In this document: positions 1-6,588 of the stretch, piece by piece | Numbering within the stretch: position 1 is the first letter of the stretch | Layout of the letters: each line of letters opens with the position of its first letter | IMG/VR virus record: IMGVR_UViG_3300046703_000072 | Location: 1 to 25,605 of that record | From: a virus | Length of the DNA stretch: 25,605 bases | Direction: 5' to 3' (one strand) | Translations under genes and position numbers: made by a program | The notes under the pieces: generated by a model | Told to the model about the DNA's origin: nothing | Seen by the model: the letters and a program-made list of their open reading frames with translations, nothing else | Database searches by the model: none

Positions 1-324
1 CACGATCGCCTCACTCAACTGGTTTGTATTCGTCGGAGCTGAGATTGCCATCGTGTTTCCGGTGAGTACATCAAGCTCTGCAAGTGCTGCCAGTGCCGCG
101 GTTGCGGTCTTGAAGGCTTTCAGAAACGTCGATCCATCGTTCGTGTCAAGACCGTTGACTGAGTCGACGTACACGACAGTGCCCTGACCCACACCACTGA
201 TCTGCCCACCCGACTCCACAGTCATGAGCCCTCCGTTAGGGATCACAAGTCCACGTCCACCACTCGTTCTACGACTCGCGTCACTCACCAGAGACCGGTT
301 CAACTTGTCCAAAACAGTAAACAT
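1..324 (-). CDS. Phage structural protein, N-terminal part (cut by left window edge)
   Basis: This is an open leftward frame of 108 codons that runs off the window. It starts at ATG 324 behind a good ribosome binding site (AAGGAGC, about 7 nt upstream). The visible part begins MFTVLDKLNR, then has a Gly/Ser-rich stretch, then VYVDSVNGLDTNDGS followed by a Thr/Ala-rich helix. Strings of the type YVDSvNGxDsNDGsT are common near the N terminus of phage tail-spike or beta-helix surface proteins, where a short anchor precedes the repeat region. It lies 70 nt downstream of the holin-like gene and belongs to the same leftward late operon. The tail-spike assignment is inference from this motif and the position; the rest of the protein is not visible. 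Confidence 0.75.
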   Translation of the reverse strand, partial: MFTVLDKLNRSLVSDASRRTSGGRGLVIPNGGLMTVESGGQISGVGQGTVVYVDSVNGLDTNDGSTFLKAFKTATAALAALAELDVLTGNTMAISAPTNTNQLSEAIV

Positions 325-394
325 TTTTGAAGCTCCTTCTCGTAACAGTCATCGCTCTCGACAGCTATACTTCGATAGTTCTAGGATTGAAACA

Positions 395-634
395 TCACCT
401 AACACTAGTGTCAGTACTAGGGACAGTGCCTATGGTCTTCGTAGCCTTGAAGCGACCATAAATCGCGAGAACGAATCCGATAAGGTCCGCAACTCCACTC
501 ACGGCTGTCACGATCTGATTCGTAAGCACGTCTGGGCTTCCGTAACTCGCGACGAGTTTCGGTGCCACGACTCCGAGGCCCATCACGACTATCCCCCAGA
601 TTGTCTTACTGAGATACCACGGTTTCTGCTCCAT
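395..634 (-). CDS. Small two-helix membrane protein, holin-like
   Basis: This 79-residue protein starts at ATG 634 (MEQKPWYLSK) behind GAAAGG. An in-frame TTG at 685 would add 17 residues and overlap the upstream gene, but the ATG is preferred because of its ribosome binding site. Two hydrophobic segments are visible: about residues 9-30 (TIWGIVVMGLGVVAPKLVA) and 40-60 (IVTAVSGVADLIGFVLAIYG). They are followed by a charged and Thr/Ser-rich tail. Size, two membrane spans and position among late membrane genes fit a class II-type holin, which would permeabilise the inner membrane at lysis. No endolysin is visible in this window, so the lysis role is inference. Confidence 0.7.
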   Translation of the reverse strand: MEQKPWYLSKTIWGIVVMGLGVVAPKLVASYGSPDVLTNQIVTAVSGVADLIGFVLAIYGRFKATKTIGTVPSTDTSVR

Positions 635-674
635 TGCTTCAAGCCTTTCAAGAAGTTTCTTAATCAGCACCAAG

Positions 675-995
675 TCAAAACACAATCCCGGCAGCTAGAA
701 TACCCAGTAGAAACTGGAGTCCAAGCTTGCCGAGACTCAGTAGTCTCTGCCCAGCGTCGTATCGACGTTGAGCGAAGTCCGCAGTGTCCGTGACCATGTT
801 CTCGACACGATCCGTCAGTGTCAGTGTCTGTCGAATCGCTCCGGCAGCGTCTCCACCGGTGACGTACGTCGCGATGATTCCAAGAATCTGAGCCTCGGTC
901 ATTGCAATGAGCTGATCCTTGTTCAGAGTCATGAACCCTTGAACCATCGGATTAGCACTAAACGCTGCGAAAGCCTTGTTAAAGTCAAACGTCAT
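675..995 (-). CDS. Small hypothetical protein with C-terminal membrane segment
   Basis: This 106-residue protein starts at ATG 995 (MTFDFNKAFAAF) with the ribosome binding site GAAAGGAC. A longer frame begins at 1043 with a non-ATG codon and reads into the upstream gene, so it is not preferred. The first 90 residues look helical and soluble and contain a patch rich in Thr, Asp and Ala. The C-terminal 20 residues (LGLQFLLGILAAGIVF) form a single hydrophobic segment, suggesting a tail-anchored membrane protein. It sits between the lipoprotein and the holin-like gene. I do not recognise the family; association with lysis or the virion membrane interface is only inferred from position. Confidence 0.6.
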   Translation of the reverse strand: MTFDFNKAFAAFSANPMVQGFMTLNKDQLIAMTEAQILGIIATYVTGGDAAGAIRQTLTLTDRVENMVTDTADFAQRRYDAGQRLLSLGKLGLQFLLGILAAGIVF

Positions 996-1008
996 GTCTC
1001 GGTCCTTT

Positions 1009-1350
1009 CTACTTCGGAGCCGGAACGCTAGTGCCAGGGCCACTCAGCCCACCCTGAGGAACCCACGGCAGTGTCGTTGGCTGAATCGGATGCCCTGAGA
1101 ACGTCGCGGGTTTCCAGTGTCCACCGTTACTCAGGTTCTGAAACGCCCTCGCGTAGCACTCGAAGTAATACGCTGACTCCAGCGGAGTCAACTGTCCGAG
1201 GGCTGCCGAGTCCGCGACCTGACGACTCGTCACGGCATTCGTGTCAAACGAGTCTTTTGTGACCTTGGTCAGAACATCGACACAACCAAGACATGACACA
1301 AGCAACACCAGCGCCACAATCCACAGTGTAACTTTCGTTTTCATTCTCAT
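1009..1350 (-). CDS. Small proline-rich lipoprotein (possible outer-membrane spanin)
   Basis: This 113-residue protein starts at ATG 1350 behind AAGGGAC. It has a typical lipoprotein signal peptide: MRMKTK, a hydrophobic stretch (VTLWIVALVLLVSC) and a lipobox fit at LVSC, so the mature protein would begin near Cys20. Another Cys follows at LGC. The mature part is about 90 residues. Its C terminus is rich in Pro and Gly (HPIQPTTLPWVPQGG onward), as often seen in o-spanins, which fuse outer and inner membranes in Gram-negative hosts. A membrane/coiled-coil protein (1608-1856) two genes upstream is a candidate partner. A lipoprotein with some other late function is the main alternative. Confidence 0.7.
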   Translation of the reverse strand: MRMKTKVTLWIVALVLLVSCLGCVDVLTKVTKDSFDTNAVTSRQVADSAALGQLTPLESAYYFECYARAFQNLSNGGHWKPATFSGHPIQPTTLPWVPQGGLSGPGTSVPAPK

Positions 1351-1363
1351 ATCAGTCCCTTTT

Positions 1364-1606
1364 CTAACTACACCCTAGTGAAGAACCGCAGTTATAACAT
1401 CGATAACAACTACCGTTTCGTACTACAACCATGCCACAGATACTACACTTAGGAGCATCTTCCTGAAAGTGCAGAAACTGCTGATCAAGACGAATACCAC
1501 AACTCAGAGAAGGAGAAGCAGAAGCAGAAGCAGAAGCAGCAGTAATCTTCTTGACTCCGTCCCAATCCAGAAACAGGTCCCAGAACACGTCACTCGCGTC
1601 AGACAT
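1364..1606 (-). CDS. Small zinc-ribbon protein with Ala-Ser repeat linker
   Basis: This 80-residue protein starts at ATG 1606 behind AGAAAGGAAA. It has an acidic/aromatic N terminus (MSDASDVFWDLFLDWDG), then an (Ala-Ser)n linker encoded by four copies of a 6-bp repeat, then a cysteine-rich C terminus. The C-terminal pattern is CSICG, RNGSCYRCYNCG, GCS. This strongly resembles the Cys-rich tail of adenosylcobalamin-dependent (class II) ribonucleotide reductases, which ends in a similar CxxCG ... GxCYxCxxCG ... GCS. Here it stands alone on a short protein inside a lysis/tail operon rather than in a nucleotide-metabolism operon. Zinc binding is a family-based inference and the function is unknown. 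Confidence 0.65.
   Translation of the reverse strand: MSDASDVFWDLFLDWDGVKKITAASASASASPSLSCGIRLDQQFLHFQEDAPKCSICGMVVVRNGSCYRCYNCGSSLGCS
1514..1537 (+). repeat. Hexamer microsatellite (AGAAGC)x4 within the zinc-ribbon gene
   Basis: Four uninterrupted copies of AGAAGC on the plus strand, preceded by related AGAAGG/GGAG sequence and followed by AGC AGT. On the coding (minus) strand they give alternating Ser and Ala codons that form the linker between the N-terminal part and the zinc ribbon. Because the unit is 6 bp, copy-number change would keep the reading frame. Confidence 0.9.
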
Positions 1607-1607
1607 C

Positions 1608-1856
1608 TCAGTTTCCTTTCTCTTTCATGTGCGTTTCAAGTAGTTTCTTCATATCGTCTAACTTCTCGTTCTGCGACTTGATCTCACTTATCACAGTTTC
1701 CAGACGACGGATTCTTGTCTCATGGTCTGTAGTCATAGCCTGAGCCACGTCAGCCTTGGCGTTCACGCTCGACATCCACACTGAGAGTCCGATCACCGAC
1801 ATCAGAATCGCCAGTATTAATCCTGCCCATGTTGCGGTTGTTCTGGTATCAAGCAT
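1608..1856 (-). CDS. Membrane-anchored coiled-coil protein (possible inner-membrane spanin or XhlA-like)
   Basis: This 82-residue protein starts at ATG 1856; a GTG codon immediately upstream (1859) is also possible, both behind AAAGGAG. It has an N-terminal hydrophobic segment (TWAGLILAILMSVIGLSVWM) followed by a charged helix with heptad character from about residue 40 to the end (TRIRRLETVISEIKSQNEKLDDMKKLLETHMKEK). One N-terminal membrane anchor plus a periplasmic coiled coil is the architecture of i-spanins. Haemolysin XhlA-type proteins are a similar alternative but usually carry the hydrophobic part at the C terminus. Its neighbours are the zinc-ribbon gene and, further down, a lipoprotein. 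Confidence 0.65.
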   Translation of the reverse strand: MLDTRTTATWAGLILAILMSVIGLSVWMSSVNAKADVAQAMTTDHETRIRRLETVISEIKSQNEKLDDMKKLLETHMKEKGN

Positions 1857-1884
1857 CACTTTGAACTCCTTTCATACCTCGCCA

Positions 1885-2676
1885 TTACTCATGCTCCTGA
1901 ACAAAATCCGCTGGGTTACTGGAAACTATCGAATCCGTCGCCGCCGTGTTCCACCGGGGCAACCACAAATTACTTCGCTCCTCGATATAGGGATTCTCGC
2001 CCAGATAACGAAACCCACCGTAAATTCCTACGTCGTGGGATATATTTCTAATCAGTCGGTTGCCCTTGCCAACCACGATGTATCCGCTGGTATCGTTGCG
2101 GTGGATACCGTGACCGTAGGTGAAATTACCCACAATCAGCGAATTCGTCAGCAATGGGTAGAGATGTATCCCGAAAGCGGCGTTGTTGCGAACCACGTTC
2201 CGACAGATAGTGAGTTGGTCACCATCGGCGTAGATACCGTGATCGCCGAGAGAATTCGTGCCGCACCGCTCGATCAAGTTGTCCTGAATCGTCGCGAAGT
2301 CCCAATGCTTGTCCTGCCATGAACCATGATGCTCTATCCCGTTGCCAAGGCAGTCATGTATCCACAAATTTTTGTAGGTGCAGTATTTCCCATAGAGTTT
2401 TGCCCCGGTGAGAGGAACATTCCTGATCTGGAACCCGTCCAGCGTGATATAGTCGATATCGCTATCGGAAGTAATTCCATGAACGCCCGTGAGTCCTGTT
2501 CCGTCAACCACCGCTTGCCACTTGTGTGCCGCCCGCAAGATCGTGGGCGAACCGAGTTTGCCCGCCGACTCCGCGTGCAGGCAGAACGGCTGATAAACGC
2601 CGTCCGCGAAGATGAACGTGTCTCCGCCGGTGAAGTCCACCGTGTCCTTCGGCGTGATGTTGTAGGTCTTGTTCAT
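1885..2676 (-). CDS. Right-handed parallel beta-helix protein (tail-associated, pectate-lyase-like fold)
   Basis: This 263-residue protein starts at ATG 2676, overlapping the upstream gene by 4 nt (ATGA). From about residue 20 to 235 it shows the repeating short beta-strand pattern of parallel beta-helices. Examples are GDTFIFADGVYQPF, SDIDYITLDGFQIRNV, CTYKNLWIHDCLGNGIEHHG, ATIQDNLIERCGTNSLGDHGIYAD, QLTICRNVVRNNAAFGIHLY and SLIVGNFTYGHG. In phages such proteins bind or cleave surface polysaccharides. No catalytic motif can be assigned by eye. It is short for a complete tail spike and has no obvious particle-binding domain, so a separately encoded depolymerase or adaptor is possible. Codon texture differs from the flanking early genes. 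Confidence 0.85.
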   Translation of the reverse strand: MNKTYNITPKDTVDFTGGDTFIFADGVYQPFCLHAESAGKLGSPTILRAAHKWQAVVDGTGLTGVHGITSDSDIDYITLDGFQIRNVPLTGAKLYGKYCTYKNLWIHDCLGNGIEHHGSWQDKHWDFATIQDNLIERCGTNSLGDHGIYADGDQLTICRNVVRNNAAFGIHLYPLLTNSLIVGNFTYGHGIHRNDTSGYIVVGKGNRLIRNISHDVGIYGGFRYLGENPYIEERSNLWLPRWNTAATDSIVSSNPADFVQEHE

Positions 2677-2915
2677 TTGACCACCACCACGGGCGTCAGC
2701 ACCTTTATTGCCGCCATCTGTGAGGCAAAATCTTTCGCCTCTTGTGTGGCCTGTTTAACCGCCGCGTCGAGTCGAGCCTGTTGTTCCGCCCACTGACTGA
2801 CTATCTCAGTCCACTCGGCTATCACTTTTCCCTTCGGGTCAAAGTCCTGATAGCGAGTCGTCCCATCGGCCAGTAGTTGAACTTTTACGCTGTTGATTTT
2901 CAGGGTGTCGCTCAT
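2673..2915 (-). CDS. Small tail-associated protein with helical segment
   Basis: This 80-residue protein starts at ATG 2915, overlapping the upstream gene by 4 nt and the downstream beta-helix gene by 4 nt. The N-terminal half (LKINSVKVQLLADGTTRYQDFDPKGKV) looks like short beta strands. The middle (residues 35-70, WTEIVSQWAEQQARLDAAVKQATQEAKDFASQM) is a strongly amphipathic helix. It ends in a hydrophobic TPVVVVK. Tight coupling to the fibre and beta-helix genes suggests a tail accessory or chaperone role, but I do not recognise the family. Confidence 0.65.
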   Translation of the reverse strand: MSDTLKINSVKVQLLADGTTRYQDFDPKGKVIAEWTEIVSQWAEQQARLDAAVKQATQEAKDFASQMAAIKVLTPVVVVK

Positions 2916-3673
2916 GGATTTATATAACCTCCAAAGACGGGCAAGGGCAAGAACGAAGTAGTCTTGTCAGCTGCTCCGAGAGCAACACAGCCTAACCCTC
3001 CAACGCCTTGATTGAATAGAACTTGGGTTGCGTAAGACGAAAAATTCGGGTCTGCCGATGAAAGCCAATAACGCGAGGCGGCAAGGTGGAAAATGGCCGA
3101 ATCAAATCCGGTAGCTATACCGTAATTCGCTATGTTGATCACCTCAAAAAGGTTCGCCGCCCGCCACGGCCCCATGCCCGCGAAATAAAGTGCAGCACAA
3201 CTTGTCAGCACGTTCGCGTGGGTCATCGTGGCGGCCACGATCTGCGACAAGGCCGTGCCCGCTCCGAGAGCGTAAATCCACGGAGTTGACCGCCAATGTC
3301 CCCCATCGACTGCAGGTGTGGTTGAGGCATCACCGGGGCCGACATGAGCCACAATGCACACCCAGAAACCAGAAGAGAACACAAGGTCGCCTTTGGCATA
3401 CTCCGTCGAATCCGCCCATACTCCTTTGTTCGCTGTTATCAGATTCGTCGCCGTGATAGCCCCGGAAGCCTCACCCGCGACTCCCGGAATCATCAACCGC
3501 ACGTCAGTCGGAAAATACAACGGCGGCCTCGCCCAGCCATTGCTCCGAGCATAACCCAGTCCCGTGTCAATCCACGGCGCGGCAACCGGGAACCCGTGCT
3601 TCGAGGTCGTGCCTTCATAGGTCTGCAGCGGCCCAGCCGCATATTGCGAAACTACTTCAACTCGATTGTTCAT
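2912..3673 (-). CDS. Tail-fibre-like protein with carbohydrate-binding-module-like segment
   Basis: This 253-residue protein starts at ATG 3673 behind AAGGTGAA. Around residues 82-130 it has the spacing typical of CBM5/12 or ChiA1 chitin-binding domains, with a tryptophan, Tyr-x-x-Gly-Asp-x-Val, a short gap, Trp-x-Cys and a following His-x-G (WADSTEYAKGDLVF, GFWVCIVAHVG, then VDGGHW). This module is common in phage tail fibres, where it binds glycans. The rest is Gly/Ala-rich and ends in GGLGCVALGAADKTTSFLPLPVFGGYINP. Context with the beta-helix protein supports a host-surface recognition cassette. The remaining fold is not recognised. Confidence 0.75.
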   Translation of the reverse strand: MNNRVEVVSQYAAGPLQTYEGTTSKHGFPVAAPWIDTGLGYARSNGWARPPLYFPTDVRLMIPGVAGEASGAITATNLITANKGVWADSTEYAKGDLVFSSGFWVCIVAHVGPGDASTTPAVDGGHWRSTPWIYALGAGTALSQIVAATMTHANVLTSCAALYFAGMGPWRAANLFEVINIANYGIATGFDSAIFHLAASRYWLSSADPNFSSYATQVLFNQGVGGLGCVALGAADKTTSFLPLPVFGGYINP

Positions 3674-3685
3674 AATTCACCTTCC

Positions 3686-4045
3686 TTACGCTGGCAGGTA
3701 GAGAACTACCACCCCGTCGGTCGCCGTGTCCGCGTCAACGTACACCGTCGCCAAGTCCAGACTCGTCCCCGGCGCAATCGGCAACTGCATCGACTCACCA
3801 GGGTTCAGGTCAAACTCCTGCGGCGTTGTCTTGTCCACAGCCGAATCCCCGACGTAAACCTTCCCGGTGTTCGCCGCACCCGCCCGCTTCGCCTTAACGT
3901 ATGCGATAATCGCCGGTGTCGCCGTCGCGGCCAGGGCCACGCCCGTCCCCGCCGTCGCCACGGCCTTCACCAAGTAAGTCAACGTCTTGGCCGTGCTGGA
4001 CGTCCCTTTCGCCGTCGCCACAAGTTGTCTTAGTTCCTTAAGCAT
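3686..4045 (-). CDS. Small phage structural protein (decoration or tail-adaptor type)
   Basis: This 119-residue protein starts at ATG 4045 (MLKELRQLV) behind GAGGAAAG. The longer frame from 4069 lacks this support. The first 60 residues are Ala/Thr-rich and helical. The second half (NTGKVYVGDSAVDKTTPQEF, LNPGESMQLPIAPGTSLDLATVYVDA, GVVVLYLPA) follows the NtGkVYVG...LxPGeS...VYVDA...V.V.Y pattern seen in small immunoglobulin-like or jelly-roll phage head/tail proteins. It overlaps the end of the terminase gene by 16 nt. The exact virion location is unknown. Confidence 0.7.
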   Translation of the reverse strand: MLKELRQLVATAKGTSSTAKTLTYLVKAVATAGTGVALAATATPAIIAYVKAKRAGAANTGKVYVGDSAVDKTTPQEFDLNPGESMQLPIAPGTSLDLATVYVDADTATDGVVVLYLPA

Positions 4046-5631
4046 AGTCTTTCCTCGTCTCCTGCCCATGATAAGTTAAAGCCTAAACTATCATTTCGCG
4101 TTGTCTCGAAGATATCTCTCAGAGGCGACGTGCGTCCCAGTGTGGACTTCGCACGTCCTCGTAGTTCTTTGATTGCATGATCTAGTGTCAGTGGGTCTTG
4201 AGCCCGACGCTCCTCGTCGACGGCTTCGTCTGTCATCATCGCGATGTCCCACAACGGAATCTGCATTGACAAACAGTCAATGATATCGTCGTGAGCCCCG
4301 ATTGGGAACGCTTCAAGCTCGGACATAAGCTCGATCATCCACCGTCTGATCCGTATCCGGTGTTGCATGAAGAACGGCTGAAGTGCTGAGATCTTCTGAG
4401 TCTTCGAGCCCTTACGGTGAGGAACCCCTTCAACCAGGAACCACACGTTTTCGACTTTCTGACGTTCACGAATCCAGTACTGAAGCGTTCCCTGATACGC
4501 GACGGACTCAACCCAGACCTTCAGGGGATGAAACTTCTTGACTTGGTTGAAGATCTCCACAACGACCTCACCGGGGTTCGCACGTCGACGCCAGTAATCG
4601 AGAACGTAGACGATTCCCTGACGTAACGAGCGTCCACAGGTCACGACCACGTTGTAGTCCCCGTCGGTGCCCTTTGAGATCTCAGGGTCACCCGCGAGGT
4701 CAACCGTGGTCCACGTGACGAGATCTCCCGGTACTGTCTCGTAGAACTCAAACCAGTCCTTCTTAAAGGCCATATCCACAGAAGCCATAGGCTTGTTCAT
4801 ATAAAGACACGAGAACAGGTAAGGCCCGGAACGTGAGAGTATCTTCGCAAGGGCTTCTTCACCAAAACGTTCAGGATACATAGCCGGGCCACTCTCGTCG
4901 GGAACTCCATCGCGTTCACGCACGGCTCTCTGGATGACCCTGAACGTTCTCTGATTAGCCATGATCCACGATGCAAGGTCCTTCTCGAACCATCGAGTGC
5001 ACACGACAAAGTTCTGAGACTTAAGGATATCATTAAGAAGTGGCGGAACTAACGAGTGCCAACCGATAGCCTGAGAGATGTCTTCTTTCGTGGGCACGAC
5101 GTTCATCTCCGTAAGGTCCTCGAGATCCGGGGCCACAGTGTCGTCCTCGACGATGAGGTCCCAGTGGGTCGAGGTCATTTGAGTTCTAGTGCCAGCGGCT
5201 TCGAACGTCGCCTCGGCATAGGCTCCGTTCCGAGGCACGCACTTCGAGTGCTCAGACCATGTGCACGATGCAGTGGGCACAAGGTCTGGGAACAAAAGCT
5301 TAAACATAGGGTTTTTGAAGAACACTCCGTCAAGGGTCTTGAGCTTGGCACATGCGTTACGGTAAGTGTTCTGCGTGAGTAGACACCGCACGTTAGGGTT
5401 CTGAACAGCGAGCCATACTGGATATGCGAGTGAGCACACGGTAGTCTTCAACCAGCCTCGTGGGAGAATCACCAGAAGTTCAGTAGGCTTCTTCTCGAGT
5501 TCACGACACAGTGGAAGGTGCACTGTCGAGGTCATCCAGTCAAACCCTAGAACTCCCTTCGCAAAGAAGTAAAAGTCTCGACGGGCAAGGTCTCGAAGCT
5601 CGTCTTGCATTGATGACGTGAGCTCAGGCAT
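4030..5631 (-). CDS. terL: Terminase large subunit (packaging ATPase and nuclease)
   Basis: This 533-residue protein starts at ATG 5631 and overlaps the small subunit by 8 nt. It cuts concatemeric DNA and drives it into the prohead. The ATPase domain comes first: a Walker A-like PRGWLKTT at about residue 57-64, and a Walker B hydrophobic strand with acidic pair, DLIVEDD, near 158. The C-terminal RNase H-like nuclease domain shows its first metal-binding Asp in TTVDLAGD (about 309) and a distal acidic motif in HDDIIDCLSM (about 445). Length and domain order match phage TerL. The last residues overlap the next gene start, and a palindromic operator-like motif lies in its 3' end (4068-4094). Confidence 0.93.
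   Translation of the reverse strand: MPELTSSMQDELRDLARRDFYFFAKGVLGFDWMTSTVHLPLCRELEKKPTELLVILPRGWLKTTVCSLAYPVWLAVQNPNVRCLLTQNTYRNACAKLKTLDGVFFKNPMFKLLFPDLVPTASCTWSEHSKCVPRNGAYAEATFEAAGTRTQMTSTHWDLIVEDDTVAPDLEDLTEMNVVPTKEDISQAIGWHSLVPPLLNDILKSQNFVVCTRWFEKDLASWIMANQRTFRVIQRAVRERDGVPDESGPAMYPERFGEEALAKILSRSGPYLFSCLYMNKPMASVDMAFKKDWFEFYETVPGDLVTWTTVDLAGDPEISKGTDGDYNVVVTCGRSLRQGIVYVLDYWRRRANPGEVVVEIFNQVKKFHPLKVWVESVAYQGTLQYWIRERQKVENVWFLVEGVPHRKGSKTQKISALQPFFMQHRIRIRRWMIELMSELEAFPIGAHDDIIDCLSMQIPLWDIAMMTDEAVDEERRAQDPLTLDHAIKELRGRAKSTLGRTSPLRDIFETTRNDSLGFNLSWAGDEERLCLRN
4068..4094. promoter_or_regulatory. Imperfect palindrome of the recurring ATGATARYTTA motif
   Basis: A 27-bp imperfect inverted repeat reads ATGATA at one end and TATCAT at the other, with partly matching inner arms. 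It lies inside the 3' end of terL, 23 bp upstream of the start codon of 3686-4045. The same half-site (ATGATA, purine, pyrimidine, TTA) recurs at 10615-10642, 16541-16565 and 21103-21130, each near a gene start. It is probably an operator or other regulator site; the bound protein is unknown. Confidence 0.5.
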
Positions 5632-6133
5632 TGGCTGGAACTCCCACTGGTATGTCTACTGGAAGTGCTTTGATTTCCGTAATCGTTACGTGCCGAGATT
5701 CTTTCAGGGCCTTCTCGAGCACGGTCATTTGCTCCACGGTGATGTTCACGGTCACGTTCTCGTTTCCAGAGCCAAGTGCTCGGTTTAGTATCTCCTTCGA
5801 CGCGGCGAGTGCTGTTCGAGGGTCGTCAGAGTTCATCAGATCGACCTGGCACTGAGCAGCACGAGGAGCAGCTTCTCGCAACGTAGCCAGAGCGTTGGAC
5901 TCCACGGAGTTTTTGATGGACTCAGTGTCCAGTAACTCGACATGGGTCACACGGCGTCTGGCGATCTCTCCCTGGACCAGAGGGGAGTTCAGAATCCTTG
6001 AGATAGCTGTCTCGTGAAGCCCTACTGCCGCAGAGATCTCTCGCTGCGTCAGGCCCTGAAGTGCCAGGTCGATAATCTGATGATGTCTAAGTAAAAGTTT
6101 CTGTAACTCAGGTTGTGGTGATTCCGAGCCCAT
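5624..6133 (-). CDS. terS: Terminase small subunit
   Basis: This 169-residue protein starts at ATG 6133 behind GGAGACC. Residues 18-50 form a helix-turn-helix (IIDLALQGLTQREISAAVG, then LHETAISRILNSP), typical of TerS DNA recognition. It is followed by a helical oligomerisation region (about 60-120, with SDDPRTALAASKEILNRALG) and a short beta-type tail (NVTVNITVEQM). TerS recognises the packaging site and loads TerL. Its place directly before terL with an 8-nt overlap supports the call. It is the first gene of the leftward unit and faces the divergent control region. Confidence 0.85.
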   Translation of the reverse strand: MGSESPQPELQKLLLRHHQIIDLALQGLTQREISAAVGLHETAISRILNSPLVQGEIARRRVTHVELLDTESIKNSVESNALATLREAAPRAAQCQVDLMNSDDPRTALAASKEILNRALGSGNENVTVNITVEQMTVLEKALKESRHVTITEIKALPVDIPVGVPANA

Positions 6134-6148
6134 CGTGAGGTCTCCATT

Positions 6149-6163
6149 CCGGTCACTGACCGG
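6149..6163. promoter_or_regulatory. 15-bp palindrome upstream of terS
   Basis: CCGGTCA and TGACCGG flank a single C, giving perfect 7-bp arms. The element lies 16 bp upstream of the terS start codon, just before its ribosome binding site. It is a good operator candidate or a short 5'-leader stem-loop; no regulator is identified. Confidence 0.5.
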
Positions 6164-6343
6164 CCCTAAGTGCCGTTCGGTGCCAGGGGTATGCGTCTAT
6201 CGCAGGTTCTCGCGAAAGAGCGTGGGTTGAAATCACGTGCGTTTCTGTGAGGAGCCGAGCCTAGATTGAGACCTCCCGGCAGGGGGGATACCGACCTCCG
6301 ACCTGGCCATGCCTACAGTAGGGACGCGTATAAGTGCATCCCG

Positions 6344-6367
6344 TAGGCTCGACGCACCGAGAGCCTA
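6344..6367. promoter_or_regulatory. Stem-loop with mutually exclusive partners in the divergent region
   Basis: TAGGCTC (6344-6350) pairs with GAGCCTA (6361-6367) across a 10-nt loop. The same GTAGGC strand can instead pair with GCCTAC at 6311-6316, and a second GAGCCTAG copy lies at 6257-6264. No U-tract follows, so it is not a standard terminator. It could be an RNA leader switch or a protein site. Confidence 0.35.
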
Positions 6368-6548
6368 GCTATCGCGACAAGAAACGATTGTGGCACGGAA
6401 TGGCTCGCCAGCCCCAGTGGGCAGGTCTAGCACGAGGGATACGACAACCCTCAGCTCCTCACCGGCACGCGACGAGACAACCTGAGAGAACGCCCCTCCA
6501 CGGCCCGTACAGATCCTAGTCCAACGCCAGCGTCGGTTGACTGGAACT

Positions 6549-6566
6549 TAGAACTAGAACTAGAAC
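6549..6566 (+). repeat. (TAGAAC)x3 leader repeat before the first early gene
   Basis: Three TAGAAC copies follow a GGAACT and lead, after TCTAACTTC, into the ribosome binding site AAGGAGAC of the gene at 6589. A very similar arrangement with (AGAACC)x3 and AACTTCTAAGGAGAC occurs before the gene at 7222. The two leaders are therefore related copies. Confidence 0.8.
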
Positions 6567-6588
6567 TCTAACTTCAAGGAGACTTACA

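Larger units (their letters stand above)
6134..6588. other. Divergent intergenic control region between late and early units
   Basis: These 455 bp contain no convincing gene. One 61-codon frame (6334-6519, GTG start) lacks a ribosome binding site and looks like chance. The region separates leftward terS from the rightward early operon and must hold promoters for both. Visible elements are a near-perfect palindrome (6149-6163), a hairpin with alternative partners (6344-6367), a TTGACT -35-like box (6537-6542) and a (TAGAAC)3 leader repeat (6549-6566). Its place beside terS also makes it a candidate packaging-site region, but no defined cos or pac feature can be identified by eye. Confidence 0.6.

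Noticed and set aside
224-793. A long plus-strand frame opposite the late genes
   Set aside because: It runs antisense to well-supported leftward genes with good ribosome binding sites and has no protein-like pattern.
6334-6519. A 61-codon plus-strand frame in the divergent region
   Set aside because: GTG start without ribosome binding site and composition typical of chance translation (many Arg, His, Pro).
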